Assembly: GCF_901764995.1 (NCBI RefSeq)
Contig: NZ_CABFKI010000002.1
Location: 124,001 to 188,000 of the forward strand
Direction of reading: 5' to 3'
Source of the DNA: Actinobacillus porcinus
GTDB taxonomy: Bacteria; Pseudomonadota; Gammaproteobacteria; Enterobacterales; Pasteurellaceae
DNA length: 64,000 nucleotides
Below the pieces are notes generated by a model, which searched no databases, was not told the DNA's origin, and was given only the letters and a program-made list of their open reading frames with translations. Below, one piece after another: positions 39,129-49,287 of this stretch. The stretch's first letter is position 1, and every line of letters begins with the position of its first letter. Made by a program: the position numbers and the translations under genes.

Positions 39129-39541
39129 CTATTGAATAATTCTTGAACGTTGCAAACGATTGCTTTTATTGCTTTTTTTATTTGCTAAAAAAATCAGCAA
39201 AAAACTTTGATGTTTGTCACAAAATAATGATTTTATATTTGAAATAAATGTTCCATCAGTCTAATATGCCGCACAAAGTTTAGAGCTTATGGTATTTTAA
39301 ATATCAATAATGATTTATTTAGAATTTCAGTAAGCTAGATGAAAAATATTGTTTCATAAATTGTCTATTTTTAGAACGATCATAAAGATGGCTGGTCAGC
39401 CTTTTTACGAATAAATTTCTCTATGAGAAATGGGGTGTTGTTCGTCTAAATTTTCCATAAGTTCAAATAAACTTGAATGAGAAAACTGCTATGGATTATT
39501 GCAGTTTGATTTATTATTTTTTGAAAACTTTGGAGAATATT
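39129..39541 (+). promoter_or_regulatory. Long leader region of sdaC
   Basis: About 410 bases without a gene. It holds the PurR-like box at 39150-39165, several AT-rich promoter-like stretches, and small hairpins: GGCT/AGCC followed by five T (39390-39406), ATTTCTC/GAGAAAT (39414-39430), and AAACTGC/GCAGTTT followed by a T-rich stretch (39483-39520). The last two could act as attenuators, but none is strong. I see no riboswitch that I recognise. Confidence 0.35.
39150..39165. promoter_or_regulatory. PurR-like box upstream of sdaC
   Basis: TTGCAAACGATTGCTT matches the PurR consensus ACGCAAACGTTTTCGT at 11 of 16 positions. The core GCAAACGATTGC is identical to the one upstream of rpiA at 42431-42442 (in reverse). 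Confidence 0.5.
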
Positions 39542-40819
39542 ATGTCTATGATCTCTAAATCATCATCTGAACATAATTCAGCAAATCATAAAATGAAATG
39601 GAATAAATTTGATATCACGTGGGTATTTAATTTATTTGGTACGGCTGTGGGGGCTGGTGTACTTTTTTTACCTATTAATGCCGGTATGGGGGGCTTCTGG
39701 CCGTTGGTGATTATGACTGTGCTTATTATGCCGATGACCTATTTAGCCCACCGTGGTCTTGCTCGTTTTGTATTATCATCAAGTAAACCGGGTAGTAATA
39801 TTACGGAAGTGGTGGAAGAACATTTTGGACGCAAAGCGGGGATTTTAATTACCTTACTTTACTTTTTCGCGATTTTTCCTATTTTATTAATTTACGGAAA
39901 TGGCATTACCAATACAGTGGATTCATTTATTGTTAATCAATTGGGGATGGAATCGCCAAATCGCGCACTTTTATCGTTAATCTTAATTGCTTCGTTAATT
40001 GGTGTAATGTTATTAAGCGAAAAAGCGATGTTGAAGATTACAGAATATTTAGTTTATCCATTAGTTTTCATTTTATTTGCCTTATCTATTTATTTAATTC
40101 CGGAATGGAATATGGCAGCAATTTCAGAATATCCTACTTTATCTGAATGTTTAAAAACTTTATGGATTACGATTCCGGTCTTAGTCTTTTCATTCAATCA
40201 TTCGCCTGAAATTTCCGCATTTAGTTTGTCACAACAACGCGAATATAAAGAGTTTGAATTAACAGAAAAACATGCCAGCCGTACCTTAAAAGGTACTGCA
40301 ACTGTTTTACTTTGCTTCGTGATGTTCTTTGTGTTTAGCTGTGTATTAACGCTTTCACCGGCGGAATTGGCGGCGGCTAAAACACAAAATATCAGTATCT
40401 TATCTTTCTTAGCTAATAAATTTGATAATCCATATATTTCCTATTTTGGTCCGTTTGTTGCCTTTTTAGCGATTACTAGTTCATTCTTTGGGCATTATCT
40501 TGGTGCCAAAGAAGGTTTAGAAGGGTTATTCTTAAAACTTCGCCAAGATAAGAAAGCGATTTCTGCTCGCAAATTAAATTATGGCGCAGCGGCATTTTTC
40601 CTAGCGACATTATGGGGTGTTGCAATTATTAACCCAAGTATTTTAGGTTTAATTGAATCTTTAGGCGGTCCAATTATTGCCATGATTTTATTCATTATGC
40701 CGATGTACGCCATTGCAAAAGTTCCGGCAATGAAACGTTATCAAGGGAAATTAAGTAACATTTTTGTTACAATAATGGGCTTAATTGCGATTTCTGCCGT
40801 AGTTTACGGTTTGTTCTAA
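39542..40819 (+). CDS. sdaC: Serine transporter SdaC
   Basis: An inner-membrane proton-coupled serine permease of the HAAAP family, 425 residues. About eleven hydrophobic helices follow a polar N terminus. [26 protein letters not shown] near residues 22-47 is the first conserved helix pair, with [16 protein letters not shown] near 220 and [16 protein letters not shown] near 318. The ATG at 39542 has GGAG upstream; an in-frame ATG at 39473 would add 23 poorly conserved residues. It is followed by sdaA, so uptake and deamination of serine are coupled. Confidence 0.94.
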   Translation: MSMISKSSSEHNSANHKMKWNKFDITWVFNLFGTAVGAGVLFLPINAGMGGFWPLVIMTVLIMPMTYLAHRGLARFVLSSSKPGSNITEVVEEHFGRKAGILITLLYFFAIFPILLIYGNGITNTVDSFIVNQLGMESPNRALLSLILIASLIGVMLLSEKAMLKITEYLVYPLVFILFALSIYLIPEWNMAAISEYPTLSECLKTLWITIPVLVFSFNHSPEISAFSLSQQREYKEFELTEKHASRTLKGTATVLLCFVMFFVFSCVLTLSPAELAAAKTQNISILSFLANKFDNPYISYFGPFVAFLAITSSFFGHYLGAKEGLEGLFLKLRQDKKAISARKLNYGAAAFFLATLWGVAIINPSILGLIESLGGPIIAMILFIMPMYAIAKVPAMKRYQGKLSNIFVTIMGLIAISAVVYGLF

Positions 40820-40872
40820 CCAACTATTCTAGGCAAACGGTATGTTTGTCTAGATTTTTTTTAGGGGATAGT

Positions 40873-42249
40873 ATGATTAGTGTATTTGATATGTTCAAAA
40901 TTGGGATTGGCCCTTCTAGTTCGCATACGGTAGGCCCGATGCGTGCAGGGAAACAATTTTTGGACGATTTAGTAGAACGTGATTTATTAACACAAATTAA
41001 CCATATTCAAGTGGATGTTTATGGTTCCTTATCTATGACAGGGCGTGGGCACAGTACGGATATCGCCATTATTATGGGATTAGCCGGTTCTTTACCTCAT
41101 GATGTGGATATTCAACATATTCCGCATTTTATTAATGAGATTAAAAAGACCGCACTTTTACCGTTAAACCATGGTGAGGTGAGCGTGAAATTTGATTTTG
41201 AAAAAGATCTGATTTTTAACCAAAACTTTTTACCATTGCATGAAAATGGGATGCGAATTCGTGCGCTGAAGGATGAACATCTTGTGTATGAGCAAACCTA
41301 TTATTCCATTGGTGGTGGGTTTATTGTGACAGAAGCAGAATTGAAAGCGCAATCTGCACAAACAGAAACAGCACAGGAGAACATTCCATTCCCTTATAAA
41401 ACCGCTGAAGATATTTTGCGTCATTGTGAAGAAAATGCCTTGCCATTTTCAACAGTGATGTGGGAAAACGAAAAAGCCTTACATGGGAAGGAAGCCACAG
41501 AAGCCTATTTAGCTTCTATTTGGCAAACCATGAGTGATTGTATTCAGCATGGTTTGAAAACAGAAGGGGTGTTACCGGGTCCATTAAAAGTAGCTCGCCG
41601 CGCACCGGGGCTCTATCGAATGTTGCAGTCGCATGCCAGTTTATCTAATGATCCGATGAAAATTATTGATTGGGTGAATTTATTTGCACTTGCAGTGAGT
41701 GAAGAAAATGCAGCAGGTGGGCGAGTGGTTACTGCGCCAACCAATGGGGCTTGTGGTATCGTGCCTGCGGTTTTAGCCTATTATGATAAATTTATTTCAC
41801 CACTCAATGCGGAAACCATTGAGCGCTATTTATTAACCTGCGGCATGATTGGATCTTTGTACAAAATGAATGCGTCTATTTCAGGGGCGGAAGTAGGATG
41901 TCAAGGTGAAGTTGGGGTTGCTTGCTCAATGGCGGCCGCAGGTTTAACAGAAATTATGGGGGGGAGCCCAATTCAGGTATGTATTGCCGCAGAAATTGCG
42001 ATGGAACATAACCTTGGTTTGACTTGTGATCCCGTGGGGGGGCAAGTTCAAGTTCCTTGTATTGAACGCAATGCGATTGCGGGGGTAAAAGCCATTAATG
42101 CCAGTCGGATGGCATTACGCCGTACTTCTAGTCCACGTGTTTCTTTGGATAAAGTAATTGAAACCATGTTTGAAACGGGTAAGGACATGAATACCAAATA
42201 CCGCGAAACTTCACAAGGTGGACTTGCCATTAAGGTAACCTGTAGTTAA
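40873..42249 (+). CDS. sdaA: L-serine dehydratase
   Basis: An iron-sulfur enzyme that turns L-serine into pyruvate and ammonia. The 458-residue single-chain protein has the beta domain start [23 protein letters not shown] and the alpha domain with the cluster region: [14 protein letters not shown] near 295, [12 protein letters not shown] near 328, [19 protein letters not shown] near 347 and [19 protein letters not shown] near 385. The ATG at 40873 follows AGGGGA; the open frame extends upstream without similarity. It is transcribed with sdaC and ends in a strong terminator. Confidence 0.97.
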   Translation: MISVFDMFKIGIGPSSSHTVGPMRAGKQFLDDLVERDLLTQINHIQVDVYGSLSMTGRGHSTDIAIIMGLAGSLPHDVDIQHIPHFINEIKKTALLPLNHGEVSVKFDFEKDLIFNQNFLPLHENGMRIRALKDEHLVYEQTYYSIGGGFIVTEAELKAQSAQTETAQENIPFPYKTAEDILRHCEENALPFSTVMWENEKALHGKEATEAYLASIWQTMSDCIQHGLKTEGVLPGPLKVARRAPGLYRMLQSHASLSNDPMKIIDWVNLFALAVSEENAAGGRVVTAPTNGACGIVPAVLAYYDKFISPLNAETIERYLLTCGMIGSLYKMNASISGAEVGCQGEVGVACSMAAAGLTEIMGGSPIQVCIAAEIAMEHNLGLTCDPVGGQVQVPCIERNAIAGVKAINASRMALRRTSSPRVSLDKVIETMFETGKDMNTKYRETSQGGLAIKVTCS

Positions 42250-42266
42250 TCCGTCTTTATTTTTAG

Positions 42267-42300
42267 ATAAGCCAAAAGTCAAATTTTGGCTTATTTTTTT
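42267..42300 (+). terminator. Terminator of sdaC-sdaA
   Basis: ATAAGCCAAAA/TTTTGGCTTAT, a perfect 11-base stem followed by seven T. Confidence 0.92.
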
Positions 42301-42428
42301 GTAGTGATTTTAATTTTAAATAGATATGGTAATCTATGGCGGATGGTAGCTATGAACCCCTTTCATAGCGAGATGAAATAATTTATAGCAAATTGTTATT
42401 GTCACGATGGCAGTTTGGTATTAGAGTA

Positions 42429-42444
42429 TGGCAATCGTTTGCGC
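42429..42444. promoter_or_regulatory. PurR-like box upstream of rpiA
   Basis: TGGCAATCGTTTGCGC, read in reverse as GCGCAAACGATTGCCA, matches the PurR consensus at 11 of 16 positions and resembles the glyA box of E. coli. It lies 24 bases before the rpiA ATG, a position suited for repression. Confidence 0.5.
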
Positions 42445-42467
42445 GATAGGCGTAATAAGGAAAAAAG

Positions 42468-43127
42468 ATGAATCAACTTGAAATGAAGAAACTTGCTGCA
42501 CAAGAAGCGTTGAAATTTGTTCAACCTGATACCATTGTTGGGGTGGGAAGCGGTTCAACGGTGAATTGTTTTATTGAAGCTTTGGGCACGATGCGTGATG
42601 AGATTAAAGGCGCAGTGGCTGCATCAAAAGCCTCAGAAGAATTATTACGTCAACAAGGTATAGAAGTGTTTAGTGCCAATGACGTTTCAAGTTTAGATAT
42701 TTATGTGGACGGTGCGGATGAGATTAACCCACAAAAAATGATGATTAAGGGCGGCGGTGCGGCATTAACCCGTGAAAAAATTGTGGCGTCTTTGGCGAAA
42801 AAATTTATCTGTATCGTTGATCGCTCGAAATTAGTGGACGTATTAGGTTCAACATTCCCATTACCGGTGGAAGTGATTCCAATGGCACGCTCACAAGTGG
42901 CGCGCAAATTGGTGGCATTAGGTGGTTCACCGGAATGGCGCGAAGGGGTGATTACTGATAATGGCAATGTGATTTTAGATGTACATAATTTCGCTATTAT
43001 GAATCCCATCGAAATGGAAAAAGAATTAAATAATGTTGCAGGTGTAGTGACAAATGGTATTTTTGCACTCAATGCGGCACATACAGTGATTGTTGGAACC
43101 CCTGAAGGTGCGAAAGTTATTGAATAA
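42468..43127 (+). CDS. rpiA: Ribose-5-phosphate isomerase A
   Basis: Interconverts ribose-5-phosphate and ribulose-5-phosphate, feeding PRPP synthesis. The 219-residue protein has [16 protein letters not shown] near residue 25 (phosphate loop), [13 protein letters not shown] near 78 with catalytic Asp, [16 protein letters not shown] near 93 and [15 protein letters not shown] near 114. AAGGAAAAAAG precedes the ATG. serA follows after 65 bases; the rpiA-serA pair is conserved in gamma-proteobacteria. Confidence 0.98.
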   Translation: MNQLEMKKLAAQEALKFVQPDTIVGVGSGSTVNCFIEALGTMRDEIKGAVAASKASEELLRQQGIEVFSANDVSSLDIYVDGADEINPQKMMIKGGGAALTREKIVASLAKKFICIVDRSKLVDVLGSTFPLPVEVIPMARSQVARKLVALGGSPEWREGVITDNGNVILDVHNFAIMNPIEMEKELNNVAGVVTNGIFALNAAHTVIVGTPEGAKVIE

Positions 43128-43192
43128 TGACCGCACTTTTCTTCCTAAACAATGCAAACATAAATTTAACAATACAATAAGGAAATCACAGA

Positions 43193-44422
43193 ATGGCTAA
43201 AGTCTCTCTCGATAAATCAAAGATTAAATTTCTGTTACTCGAAGGCGTACACCAAAATGCATTAGATGTGTTACATAATGCAGGTTACACCAACATCGAA
43301 TATCACAAAAAAGCCTTAGAGCCCGAAGAATTAAAAGAAGCGATTAAAGACGCTCATTTCGTTGGTTTGCGTTCGCGCACTAACTTAACGGCAGATATTT
43401 TAGAACATGCCAATAAATTAATTGCGGTAGGTTGCTTCTGTATCGGCACCAACCAAGTGGATTTGGTGGCAGCAAAAGAAAAAGGGATTCCTGTTTTTAA
43501 TGCGCCTTACTCGAATACACGTTCTGTAGCGGAATTAGTGTTAGCCGAAATTATTTTGTTAATGCGTCAAATTCCAAAAGCCAATGCGGAAGTTCACCGT
43601 GGTGAATGGAATAAATCTGCAGTGGGTTCACACGAAGTGCGCGGTAAAAAATTAGGGATTGTGGGATATGGTCATATCGGCTCTCAATTAAGTATTATCG
43701 CAGAATCTTTGGGGATGAACGTCTATTTCTATGATGTTGAAACGAAATTACCATTGGGTAATGCACAACAAGTCAATACGCTGGAAGAATTATTGCGTTC
43801 TTGTGATGTGATTTCTTTACATGTACCGGAAAACCCATCCACTAAAAATTTAATGAGCGCAGAACGTATTGCACAATTAAAACAAGATAGCATTTTGGTG
43901 AATGCTGCACGTGGTACCGTGGTAGATATTGATGCTTTAGCAGCAGCATTAGACGCAGGTAAGATCCGTGGTGCAGCGGTAGACGTCTTCCCGGTAGAAC
44001 CTGCTTCAGCCGATGAAGTATTTGAATCACCTTTACGCAAATTTGATAATGTCCTTTTAACACCGCATATCGGTGGTTCAACGGTAGAAGCACAAGAGAA
44101 TATTGGTACGGAAGTGGCGTTGAAATTTGTGAAATATTCAGACAACGGTTCAACACTTTCTGCGGTGAATTTCCCAGAAGTGTCCTTACCTGAACATGAA
44201 GGGGCGAAACGTTTATTACATATTCATCATAACAAACCGGGTATTTTAAACAAAATCAACCAAGTATTTGTGAATGCCAATGTGAATATCGCGGCGCAAT
44301 TCTTACAAACGGATCCGTCAATTGGTTACGTGGTCGTTGATGTGGAATCGGAAAATACCGATGAATTGCTTGCTCAATTAAAAGAAATTGACGGCACAAT
44401 CCGTGCGCGTTTGTTGTATTAA
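43193..44422 (+). CDS. serA: D-3-phosphoglycerate dehydrogenase
   Basis: First enzyme of serine synthesis, NAD-dependent. The 409-residue protein is the E. coli type: substrate domain (LLEGVHQNALDVL, RSRTNLTADIL), NAD domain with GIVGYGHIGSQ near residue 158, catalytic Arg in NAARGTVVDIDALA near 240, His in LTPHIGGSTVEAQENIG near 290, and a C-terminal ACT domain from about 335 (LLHIHHNKPGILNKINQVF) that mediates serine feedback. serC is elsewhere in this window. Confidence 0.98.
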   Translation: MAKVSLDKSKIKFLLLEGVHQNALDVLHNAGYTNIEYHKKALEPEELKEAIKDAHFVGLRSRTNLTADILEHANKLIAVGCFCIGTNQVDLVAAKEKGIPVFNAPYSNTRSVAELVLAEIILLMRQIPKANAEVHRGEWNKSAVGSHEVRGKKLGIVGYGHIGSQLSIIAESLGMNVYFYDVETKLPLGNAQQVNTLEELLRSCDVISLHVPENPSTKNLMSAERIAQLKQDSILVNAARGTVVDIDALAAALDAGKIRGAAVDVFPVEPASADEVFESPLRKFDNVLLTPHIGGSTVEAQENIGTEVALKFVKYSDNGSTLSAVNFPEVSLPEHEGAKRLLHIHHNKPGILNKINQVFVNANVNIAAQFLQTDPSIGYVVVDVESENTDELLAQLKEIDGTIRARLLY

Positions 44423-44436
44423 TTTCTTATCTCTTC

Positions 44437-44468
44437 AAAGTGCGGTGAAATTTTACCGCACTTTTTCT
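44437..44468 (+). terminator. Uptake-signal terminator after serA
   Basis: AAAGTGCGGT/ACCGCACTTT, a perfect inverted pair of DNA uptake signals, followed by five T. Confidence 0.88.
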
Positions 44469-44523
44469 TTCTTTTCTGTTCTATGCTAAAATCACGCCAA
44501 TTTTTATTCACTTCATATAATCA

Positions 44524-45549
44524 ATGAAAAAAATTCTTTCTATTTTTCTTATTTTACTTGTACTTTTGGTGGGCGCCGGCTTTTGGGGTTATCACCAACT
44601 ACAACAATTTCTACAGCAACCTATCCCTGTGCAATCGGATCAATTATTGACCTTGGAACGGGGCACCACCGGCAAAAAATTAGCCACATTGTTAGAGCAA
44701 GAAAAATTGGTTGATGATGCCAAATGGTTGCCTTGGGCCTTAAAATTGCATCCCAATTTAAATAACGTCAAAGCGGGAACCTATTCCTTAAACGGCGTGA
44801 AAACGCTCAATGATTTGCTAGTACTGTTGAATAGCGGTAAGGAAGTGCAGTTTAGCCTTCGTTTTGGCGAAGGAGAAACTTGGAAATTAGTGAAAAAATC
44901 CTTGGAAAATGCACCGCACTTAAAACAGCAATTAGCCGGAAAAAGCGAAGCAGAGCTACTTAAACAATTCAACTTACCTGAAAACAACCAACACAAATTG
45001 GAAGGTTGGATTTATCCGGATACTTACCATTATGTGCCCAATTCTAGTGATGAAGAACTATTGAAACGTGCCGTGGTGAAAATGACGAAAATCTTAGATA
45101 AAGCTTGGGCTGAAAGGGATGCGGATTTGCCGCTTGCCAATAAATATGAGATGTTGATTTTGGCTTCGATTGTGGAAAAGGAAAGTGGTGTTCAGGCGGA
45201 GCGTGGCAAAATTGCTTCGGTATTTATTAATCGTTTGAAAACGAAAATGCGCTTGCAAACGGATCCTACGGTGATTTACGGTATGGGCGATGAGTATAAT
45301 GGCAATATCCGTAAAAAAGATTTAGAGCAGGTTACGGTGTACAATACTTATACCATTGATGGATTGCCGCCGACACCGATTGCGAACCCAAGTGAAAGTG
45401 CGATTTTTGCAGTAGCGCATCCGGAAAAAACGAATTTTCTGTATTTTGTGGCAGATGGCACCGGTGGTCATAAGTTTAGCCGTACGTTGAGTGAACATAA
45501 TCGCGCGGTACAAGAATATTTACGTTGGTATCGACAAAATAAAAAATAA
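44524..45549 (+). CDS. mltG: Endolytic murein transglycosylase MltG
   Basis: An inner-membrane lytic transglycosylase that cuts nascent glycan strands and acts as a terminator of peptidoglycan chain growth. The 341-residue protein has a single N-terminal membrane helix ([16 protein letters not shown]), a LysM-like region and the YceG catalytic domain: [20 protein letters not shown] near 212 (catalytic Glu in EKES), [21 protein letters not shown] near 234 and [16 protein letters not shown] near 276. It is followed by tmk and holB, as in enterics and H. influenzae. Confidence 0.96.
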   Translation: MKKILSIFLILLVLLVGAGFWGYHQLQQFLQQPIPVQSDQLLTLERGTTGKKLATLLEQEKLVDDAKWLPWALKLHPNLNNVKAGTYSLNGVKTLNDLLVLLNSGKEVQFSLRFGEGETWKLVKKSLENAPHLKQQLAGKSEAELLKQFNLPENNQHKLEGWIYPDTYHYVPNSSDEELLKRAVVKMTKILDKAWAERDADLPLANKYEMLILASIVEKESGVQAERGKIASVFINRLKTKMRLQTDPTVIYGMGDEYNGNIRKKDLEQVTVYNTYTIDGLPPTPIANPSESAIFAVAHPEKTNFLYFVADGTGGHKFSRTLSEHNRAVQEYLRWYRQNKK

Positions 45550-45569
45550 TCCCAGTCATTGAGAACAGT

Positions 45570-46214
45570 ATGAACGGAAAATTTATTGTTTTAGAAGGTT
45601 TAGAAGGTGCGGGAAAAACCACTGCACTGAATACAGTCGTCGCGCAACTGAAAGCGTTAGGGGTGACAGATTTAGTTTTTACACGCGAACCGGGCGGCAC
45701 GCCTTTGGCAGAAAAGTTGCGCAATTTAATTAAATATGAAACGGAAGAACCCGTAACCGATAAAGCGGAACTGTTAATGCTTTATGCAGCACGTATTCAG
45801 CTGATCGAAAATATTATCAAACCCGCACTGGCGCAAGGAAAATGGGTGATTGGCGATCGTCATGATTTGTCATCACAAGCTTATCAAGGCGGTGGGCGTC
45901 AGCTTGATAAGGCATTTATGCAAATGCTTAAAGAGAGCGTATTGGGCGATTTTGAACCGGATTTTACCCTGTATTTGGATATTGATCCTGCCTTGGGATT
46001 AGCGCGTGCCCGTGGGCGTGGCGAATTAGATCGCATTGAACAGGCAGGCTTAGACTTTTTTTACCGCACGCGAGCGCGTTATTTGGAATTGGTGAAAGAC
46101 AACCCGAAAGCCGTGATTATCAATGCTGGTCAGGAACTTGAACGAGTCACCGCAGATATCCAAAGTGCGGTGCAAAAATTTGTGAATTCGGTAGGAAAAA
46201 CAACTTCATTATGA
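45570..46214 (+). CDS. tmk: Thymidylate kinase
   Basis: Phosphorylates dTMP to dTDP. The 214-residue protein has the P-loop [14 protein letters not shown] near residue 7, the DR motif [15 protein letters not shown] near 36, [17 protein letters not shown] near 95 and the [15 protein letters not shown] near 146. The Gly/Ala-rich P-loop and LID match the type II bacterial enzyme. Its TGA overlaps the holB ATG by 4 bases. Confidence 0.98.
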   Translation: MNGKFIVLEGLEGAGKTTALNTVVAQLKALGVTDLVFTREPGGTPLAEKLRNLIKYETEEPVTDKAELLMLYAARIQLIENIIKPALAQGKWVIGDRHDLSSQAYQGGGRQLDKAFMQMLKESVLGDFEPDFTLYLDIDPALGLARARGRGELDRIEQAGLDFFYRTRARYLELVKDNPKAVIINAGQELERVTADIQSAVQKFVNSVGKTTSL

Positions 46215-47188
46215 CCGCACTTTATCCTTGGCTTATGCCCACTTATGACAAAATTACGCAGGCTTTTTCCCAAGGTCATGGGCATCACGCGTTATTATTT
46301 AAGGCGGATTTGGGCTTGGGGACGGAAAGCCTTGTGAATGCAGTCGCGGCATTTTTATTTTGCCAAGAAAGCCAAAAGCCTTGTGGGCATTGTCATCATT
46401 GCCATTTATTTAGCGCAGGTAATCACCCTGATTTTCATTTGTTAGCTTCGATTGAAGATAAAGATATTGGTGTAGATCAGGTGCGTGAAATCAATGAAAA
46501 AGTGAATCAGCATGCACAACAAGGTGGTAGTAAGGTTGTGCTTGTACAGGGTGCGGAACGATTAACGGAAGCAGCAGCCAATGCGTTGTTAAAAACCTTA
46601 GAAGAACCGCGCCCGAATACCTATTTTTTATTGCAAACAGATTTGTCTTCTTCATTGATTGCGACCATTTATAGCCGTTGCCAATCTTGGTTATTGAATG
46701 TGCCGACCTTAGGCATTGCGCAGGCTTGGTTGCAATCTCAACGCAATGATGAAATCGCAGAAATTCACACCGCACTTCGTATTAATTATGGGCGGCCGTT
46801 ATTGGCGTTAACTACGTTGGAACAGGGGCTGATTGAAAAACGCCGTGAATTTTTACGTGCCTTTTGGGTATTTTATTTACGCCGTTCGCCTTTGGAAGTG
46901 CTGCCGTTATTTGATAAAACTTTGGTTCATCAACAATTAGACTGGTTGAACAGCTTTTTATCCGATGCGTTAAAAGATAAATTAGGCATTAGAACCGGCT
47001 GGGTGTGCCAAGATTTGGCGAAAGGTGTACAACAATTTAGTGAAAAACAAACCGCACAAGGGTTATTAAAAGCCAATCAAATTATTCAAAAAGTGCGGTG
47101 GGATTTAGCACAGATTAATGGGGTAAACCAAGAATTGATCTTATTAGACGGATTAACGCAATTAGTAACGGAAGTGTTTGAGAGATAG
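46211..47188 (+). CDS. holB: DNA polymerase III subunit delta'
   Basis: Part of the clamp loader. The 325-residue protein has a degenerate P-loop ([15 protein letters not shown] near 32, no GKT, as expected for delta'), the zinc module [14 protein letters not shown] near residue 50-63, [15 protein letters not shown] near 80 and [18 protein letters not shown] near 127 (SRC-type region with YSRCQSW). The C-terminal collar domain is helical. It is translationally coupled to tmk. Confidence 0.96.
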   Translation: MTALYPWLMPTYDKITQAFSQGHGHHALLFKADLGLGTESLVNAVAAFLFCQESQKPCGHCHHCHLFSAGNHPDFHLLASIEDKDIGVDQVREINEKVNQHAQQGGSKVVLVQGAERLTEAAANALLKTLEEPRPNTYFLLQTDLSSSLIATIYSRCQSWLLNVPTLGIAQAWLQSQRNDEIAEIHTALRINYGRPLLALTTLEQGLIEKRREFLRAFWVFYLRRSPLEVLPLFDKTLVHQQLDWLNSFLSDALKDKLGIRTGWVCQDLAKGVQQFSEKQTAQGLLKANQIIQKVRWDLAQINGVNQELILLDGLTQLVTEVFER

Positions 47189-47260
47189 GTCAATAGCCCT
47201 AGTACATCATCATTCAATCCATTAAAATCTTTAGGTTATTTTTCAAAAAGGAGCAAGCCA

Positions 47261-47686
47261 ATGACAGTAGAACGAACTTTATCTATCATCAAACCTGATG
47301 CCGTTGAGCGGAATTTGGTTGGGAAAATTTTAGCCCGTTTTGAAGAGCAAGGGTTTCAGATTATTGCCGCTAAAATGCTACGTTTAACACGTGCTCAAGC
47401 GGAAGGATTTTATGCGGAACATCAAGGCAAGGAATTTTTTGAGCCTTTGGTGGAATATATGATGTCAGCACCTATTTTGGTCTCTGTTCTTGAAAAAGAA
47501 AATGCCGTCAAAGATTACCGCACTTTGATAGGAACCACCAATCCGGAAGCTGCGGCAGAAGGCACGATTCGCAAGGATTTTGCTCAAAGCCAACGCCGTA
47601 ATTCGGTTCATGGCTCTGATAGTGTGGATAGTGCAGCGCGCGAAATTGCGTATTTCTTTGTTGAATCTGAAATTTGTCCGCGTTAA
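47261..47686 (+). CDS. ndk: Nucleoside diphosphate kinase
   Basis: Balances NTP and dNTP pools by ping-pong phosphate transfer through a His. The 141-residue protein has [20 protein letters not shown] at the start and the active-site motif [13 protein letters not shown] near residues 113-125 with the phosphorylated His. A VR-type loop (IRKDFA) is also present. Length is normal. AAGGAG precedes the ATG. The small-ORF/antisense locus follows on the other strand. Confidence 0.98.
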   Translation: MTVERTLSIIKPDAVERNLVGKILARFEEQGFQIIAAKMLRLTRAQAEGFYAEHQGKEFFEPLVEYMMSAPILVSVLEKENAVKDYRTLIGTTNPEAAAEGTIRKDFAQSQRRNSVHGSDSVDSAAREIAYFFVESEICPR

Positions 47687-47692
47687 AATAAA

Positions 47693-47725
47693 AAGCGTCC
47701 AAGGTGCCCCACACCTTGAACGCTT
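47693..47725 (-). terminator. Terminator of the first small-ORF transcript
   Basis: CAAGGTG/CACCTTG extended by AAGCG/CGCTT; five T follow on the minus strand (CTTTTTATTTT). On the plus strand it could weakly end ndk transcription. Confidence 0.85.
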
Positions 47726-47744
47726 AAGGTTTATCTGTTACAAA
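47716..47744 (+). promoter_or_regulatory. Candidate antisense-RNA promoter, locus 1
   Basis: TTGAAC, 17 bases, TACAAA on the plus strand, overlapping the end of the small ORF. It is a moderate sigma-70 match. Confidence 0.45.
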
Positions 47745-47818
47745 CCAATAGTTGCTGTGTCGCCTTTAAGCAATAGACATAGCAGTAAAATGATAAGAAA
47801 CTTAATTAATCGTTTCAT
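47738..47818 (-). CDS. 26-residue hydrophobic peptide, locus 1 (candidate type I toxin)
   Basis: The minus strand encodes MKRLIKFLIILLLCLLLKGD and six more residues (TATIGL): a basic start, one stretch of about 13 hydrophobic residues and a short polar tail. AAGGAG lies 5 bases before the ATG. A promoter (TAGTCA, 17, TATAAT) 120 bases upstream and a terminator just after the stop define a short mRNA of about 240 nt with a long 5' UTR. A plus-strand antisense RNA is predicted to cover the ORF. Size and composition resemble Ibs-type toxins, but the sequence is not one I recognise. Confidence 0.55.
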   Translation of the reverse strand: MKRLIKFLIILLLCLLLKGDTATIGL

Positions 47819-47888
47819 ACATTCTCCTTACTGATGTGAATCAACAAGGTCTGCTTAGCCCCACTAGCTGCTACTGGTGGGGCTTTTC
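47751..47888 (+). ncRNA. Candidate antisense RNA, locus 1
   Basis: From the promoter at 47716-47744 to the hairpin AGCCCCAC/GTGGGGCT with TTTTC (47857-47888), an RNA of about 138 nt would run antisense to nearly the whole 26-codon ORF, its Shine-Dalgarno sequence and part of its leader. This is the layout of Sib-type antitoxin RNAs. The ends are predicted only. Confidence 0.45.
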
Positions 47889-47938
47889 ACAGACCCACCT
47901 ATATTTAAATCCCATATCTGAAATTTAAATACCTGCGT

Positions 47939-47967
47939 ATTATACTGTATTTATATTCCTATGACTA
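47939..47967 (-). promoter_or_regulatory. Promoter of the first small ORF
   Basis: On the minus strand TAGTCA, 17 bases, TATAAT. The predicted leader is about 115 nt. Confidence 0.55.
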
Positions 47968-48003
47968 TATTTGTATTCAGTAAAAAATTTCTGATTAAAT
48001 AAC

Positions 48004-48031
48004 TTGCCTTTTGGTTAAAAAAGTCTATTAT
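48004..48031 (+). promoter_or_regulatory. Promoter of metK
   Basis: TTGCCT, 16 bases, TATTAT, directly abutting the MetJ operator. Confidence 0.6.
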
Positions 48032-48047
48032 AGACGTCTATACTTCT
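48032..48047. promoter_or_regulatory. MetJ operator of metK (two metboxes)
   Basis: AGACGTCT is a perfect metbox, directly followed by ATACTTCT (6 of 8). Tandem 8-mers are what MetJ needs. It sits at the predicted transcription start, 24 bases before the metK ATG. Confidence 0.8.
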
Positions 48048-48070
48048 AAATGATTTTTTAAGGAACGATT

Positions 48071-49222
48071 ATGTCATCTTATTTATTTACTTCTGAATCG
48101 GTATCAGAAGGACATCCTGATAAAATTGCCGATCAAATTTCTGATGCGGTATTGGACGAAATTTTAAAACAAGATCCTAAAGCGCGCGTGGCGTGTGAAA
48201 CCTATGTGAAAACCGGTATGGCGTTAGTGGGCGGTGAAATTACGACCTCTGCTTGGGTGGATATTGAAAATTTAACGCGCCAAGTGATTTGTGATATTGG
48301 TTATAAACATTCAGAAATGGGCTTTGATGGACATTCTTGCGCGGTATTAAATGCTATCGGTAAACAATCTCAAGATATTAACCAAGGGGTTGACCGTGAA
48401 AATCCATTAGATCAAGGCGCAGGTGACCAAGGAATTATGTTTGGTTATGCCACCAATGAAACTGACGTATTTATGCCAGCGGCCATTACTTATGCGCACC
48501 GTTTAATGCAACGTCAAGCGGAAGTACGTAAAAACGGTACATTAGATTGGTTACGTCCTGATGCCAAAAGCCAAGTCACCTTAAAATATGAAAATAATAA
48601 AATTGTCGGCGTTGATGCGGTAGTGCTTTCAACTCAACACGCTGAAGACGTGAGCCAAAAAGCGGTGCACGAAGGGGTGATGGAAGAAATTATCAAGCCG
48701 ATTTTACCTTCAGAATGGCTAAGCAAAGAGACAAAATATTTTATTAACCCAACAGGGCGTTTTGTGATTGGTGGCCCAATGGGCGACTGCGGTTTAACGG
48801 GGCGTAAAATTATCGTGGATACTTACGGCGGTGCAGCACGTCATGGTGGCGGTGCATTTTCGGGTAAAGATCCGTCAAAAGTTGACCGTTCAGCCGCTTA
48901 TGCTGCACGTTATGTGGCAAAAAATATTGTTGCCGCAGGTTTAGCAGATCGCTGTGAAATCCAACTTTCTTACGCTATCGGTGTGGCAGAGCCAACCTCA
49001 ATTATGGTGGAAACCTTTGGTACAGGGAAAGTGGCAAATGAATTGTTAGTAGCGCTTGTGCGCGAACATTTCGATTTGCGTCCTTATGGTTTAATTAAAA
49101 TGTTAGATTTAATTCAACCAATTTACCGCGAAACTGCCGCTTATGGTCACTTCGGGCGTGAACAATTCCCATGGGAAAAAATTGATCGCGCAGCAGATTT
49201 GCGTGCGGCAGCCGGGTTGTAA
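48071..49222 (+). CDS. metK: S-adenosylmethionine synthetase
   Basis: Makes SAM from methionine and ATP. The 383-residue protein has the expected motifs: [20 protein letters not shown] near residue 6, [16 protein letters not shown] near 116 (ATP loop), [20 protein letters not shown] near 234, and [19 protein letters not shown] near 261 (P-loop-like). Length equals E. coli MetK (384). A MetJ operator controls the promoter, so expression should fall when SAM is high. It is flanked by two small-ORF/antisense loci on the minus strand. Confidence 0.99.
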   Translation: MSSYLFTSESVSEGHPDKIADQISDAVLDEILKQDPKARVACETYVKTGMALVGGEITTSAWVDIENLTRQVICDIGYKHSEMGFDGHSCAVLNAIGKQSQDINQGVDRENPLDQGAGDQGIMFGYATNETDVFMPAAITYAHRLMQRQAEVRKNGTLDWLRPDAKSQVTLKYENNKIVGVDAVVLSTQHAEDVSQKAVHEGVMEEIIKPILPSEWLSKETKYFINPTGRFVIGGPMGDCGLTGRKIIVDTYGGAARHGGGAFSGKDPSKVDRSAAYAARYVAKNIVAAGLADRCEIQLSYAIGVAEPTSIMVETFGTGKVANELLVALVREHFDLRPYGLIKMLDLIQPIYRETAAYGHFGREQFPWEKIDRAADLRAAAGL

Positions 49223-49233
49223 TTAAAAGAAAA

Positions 49234-49257
49234 CCGCTCGATCTTTCAATCGAGCGG
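49234..49257. terminator. Bidirectional terminator after metK
   Basis: CCGCTCGAT/ATCGAGCGG with a 6-base loop; four T follow on the minus strand and a T-run a few bases later on the plus strand. It ends metK and the second small-ORF transcript. Confidence 0.85.
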
Positions 49258-49287
49258 AAACGGATGTTTTTTTATTACGGTGTCAGG

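Noticed and set aside
39483-39520. Strong attenuator in the sdaC leader
   Set aside because: The stem is 7 bp with a large loop and the T-run is interrupted, so I only mention it within the leader entry.
46242-46360. Loss of the ATP site in holB as a defect
   Set aside because: Delta' subunits normally lack a working Walker A motif, so this is expected.
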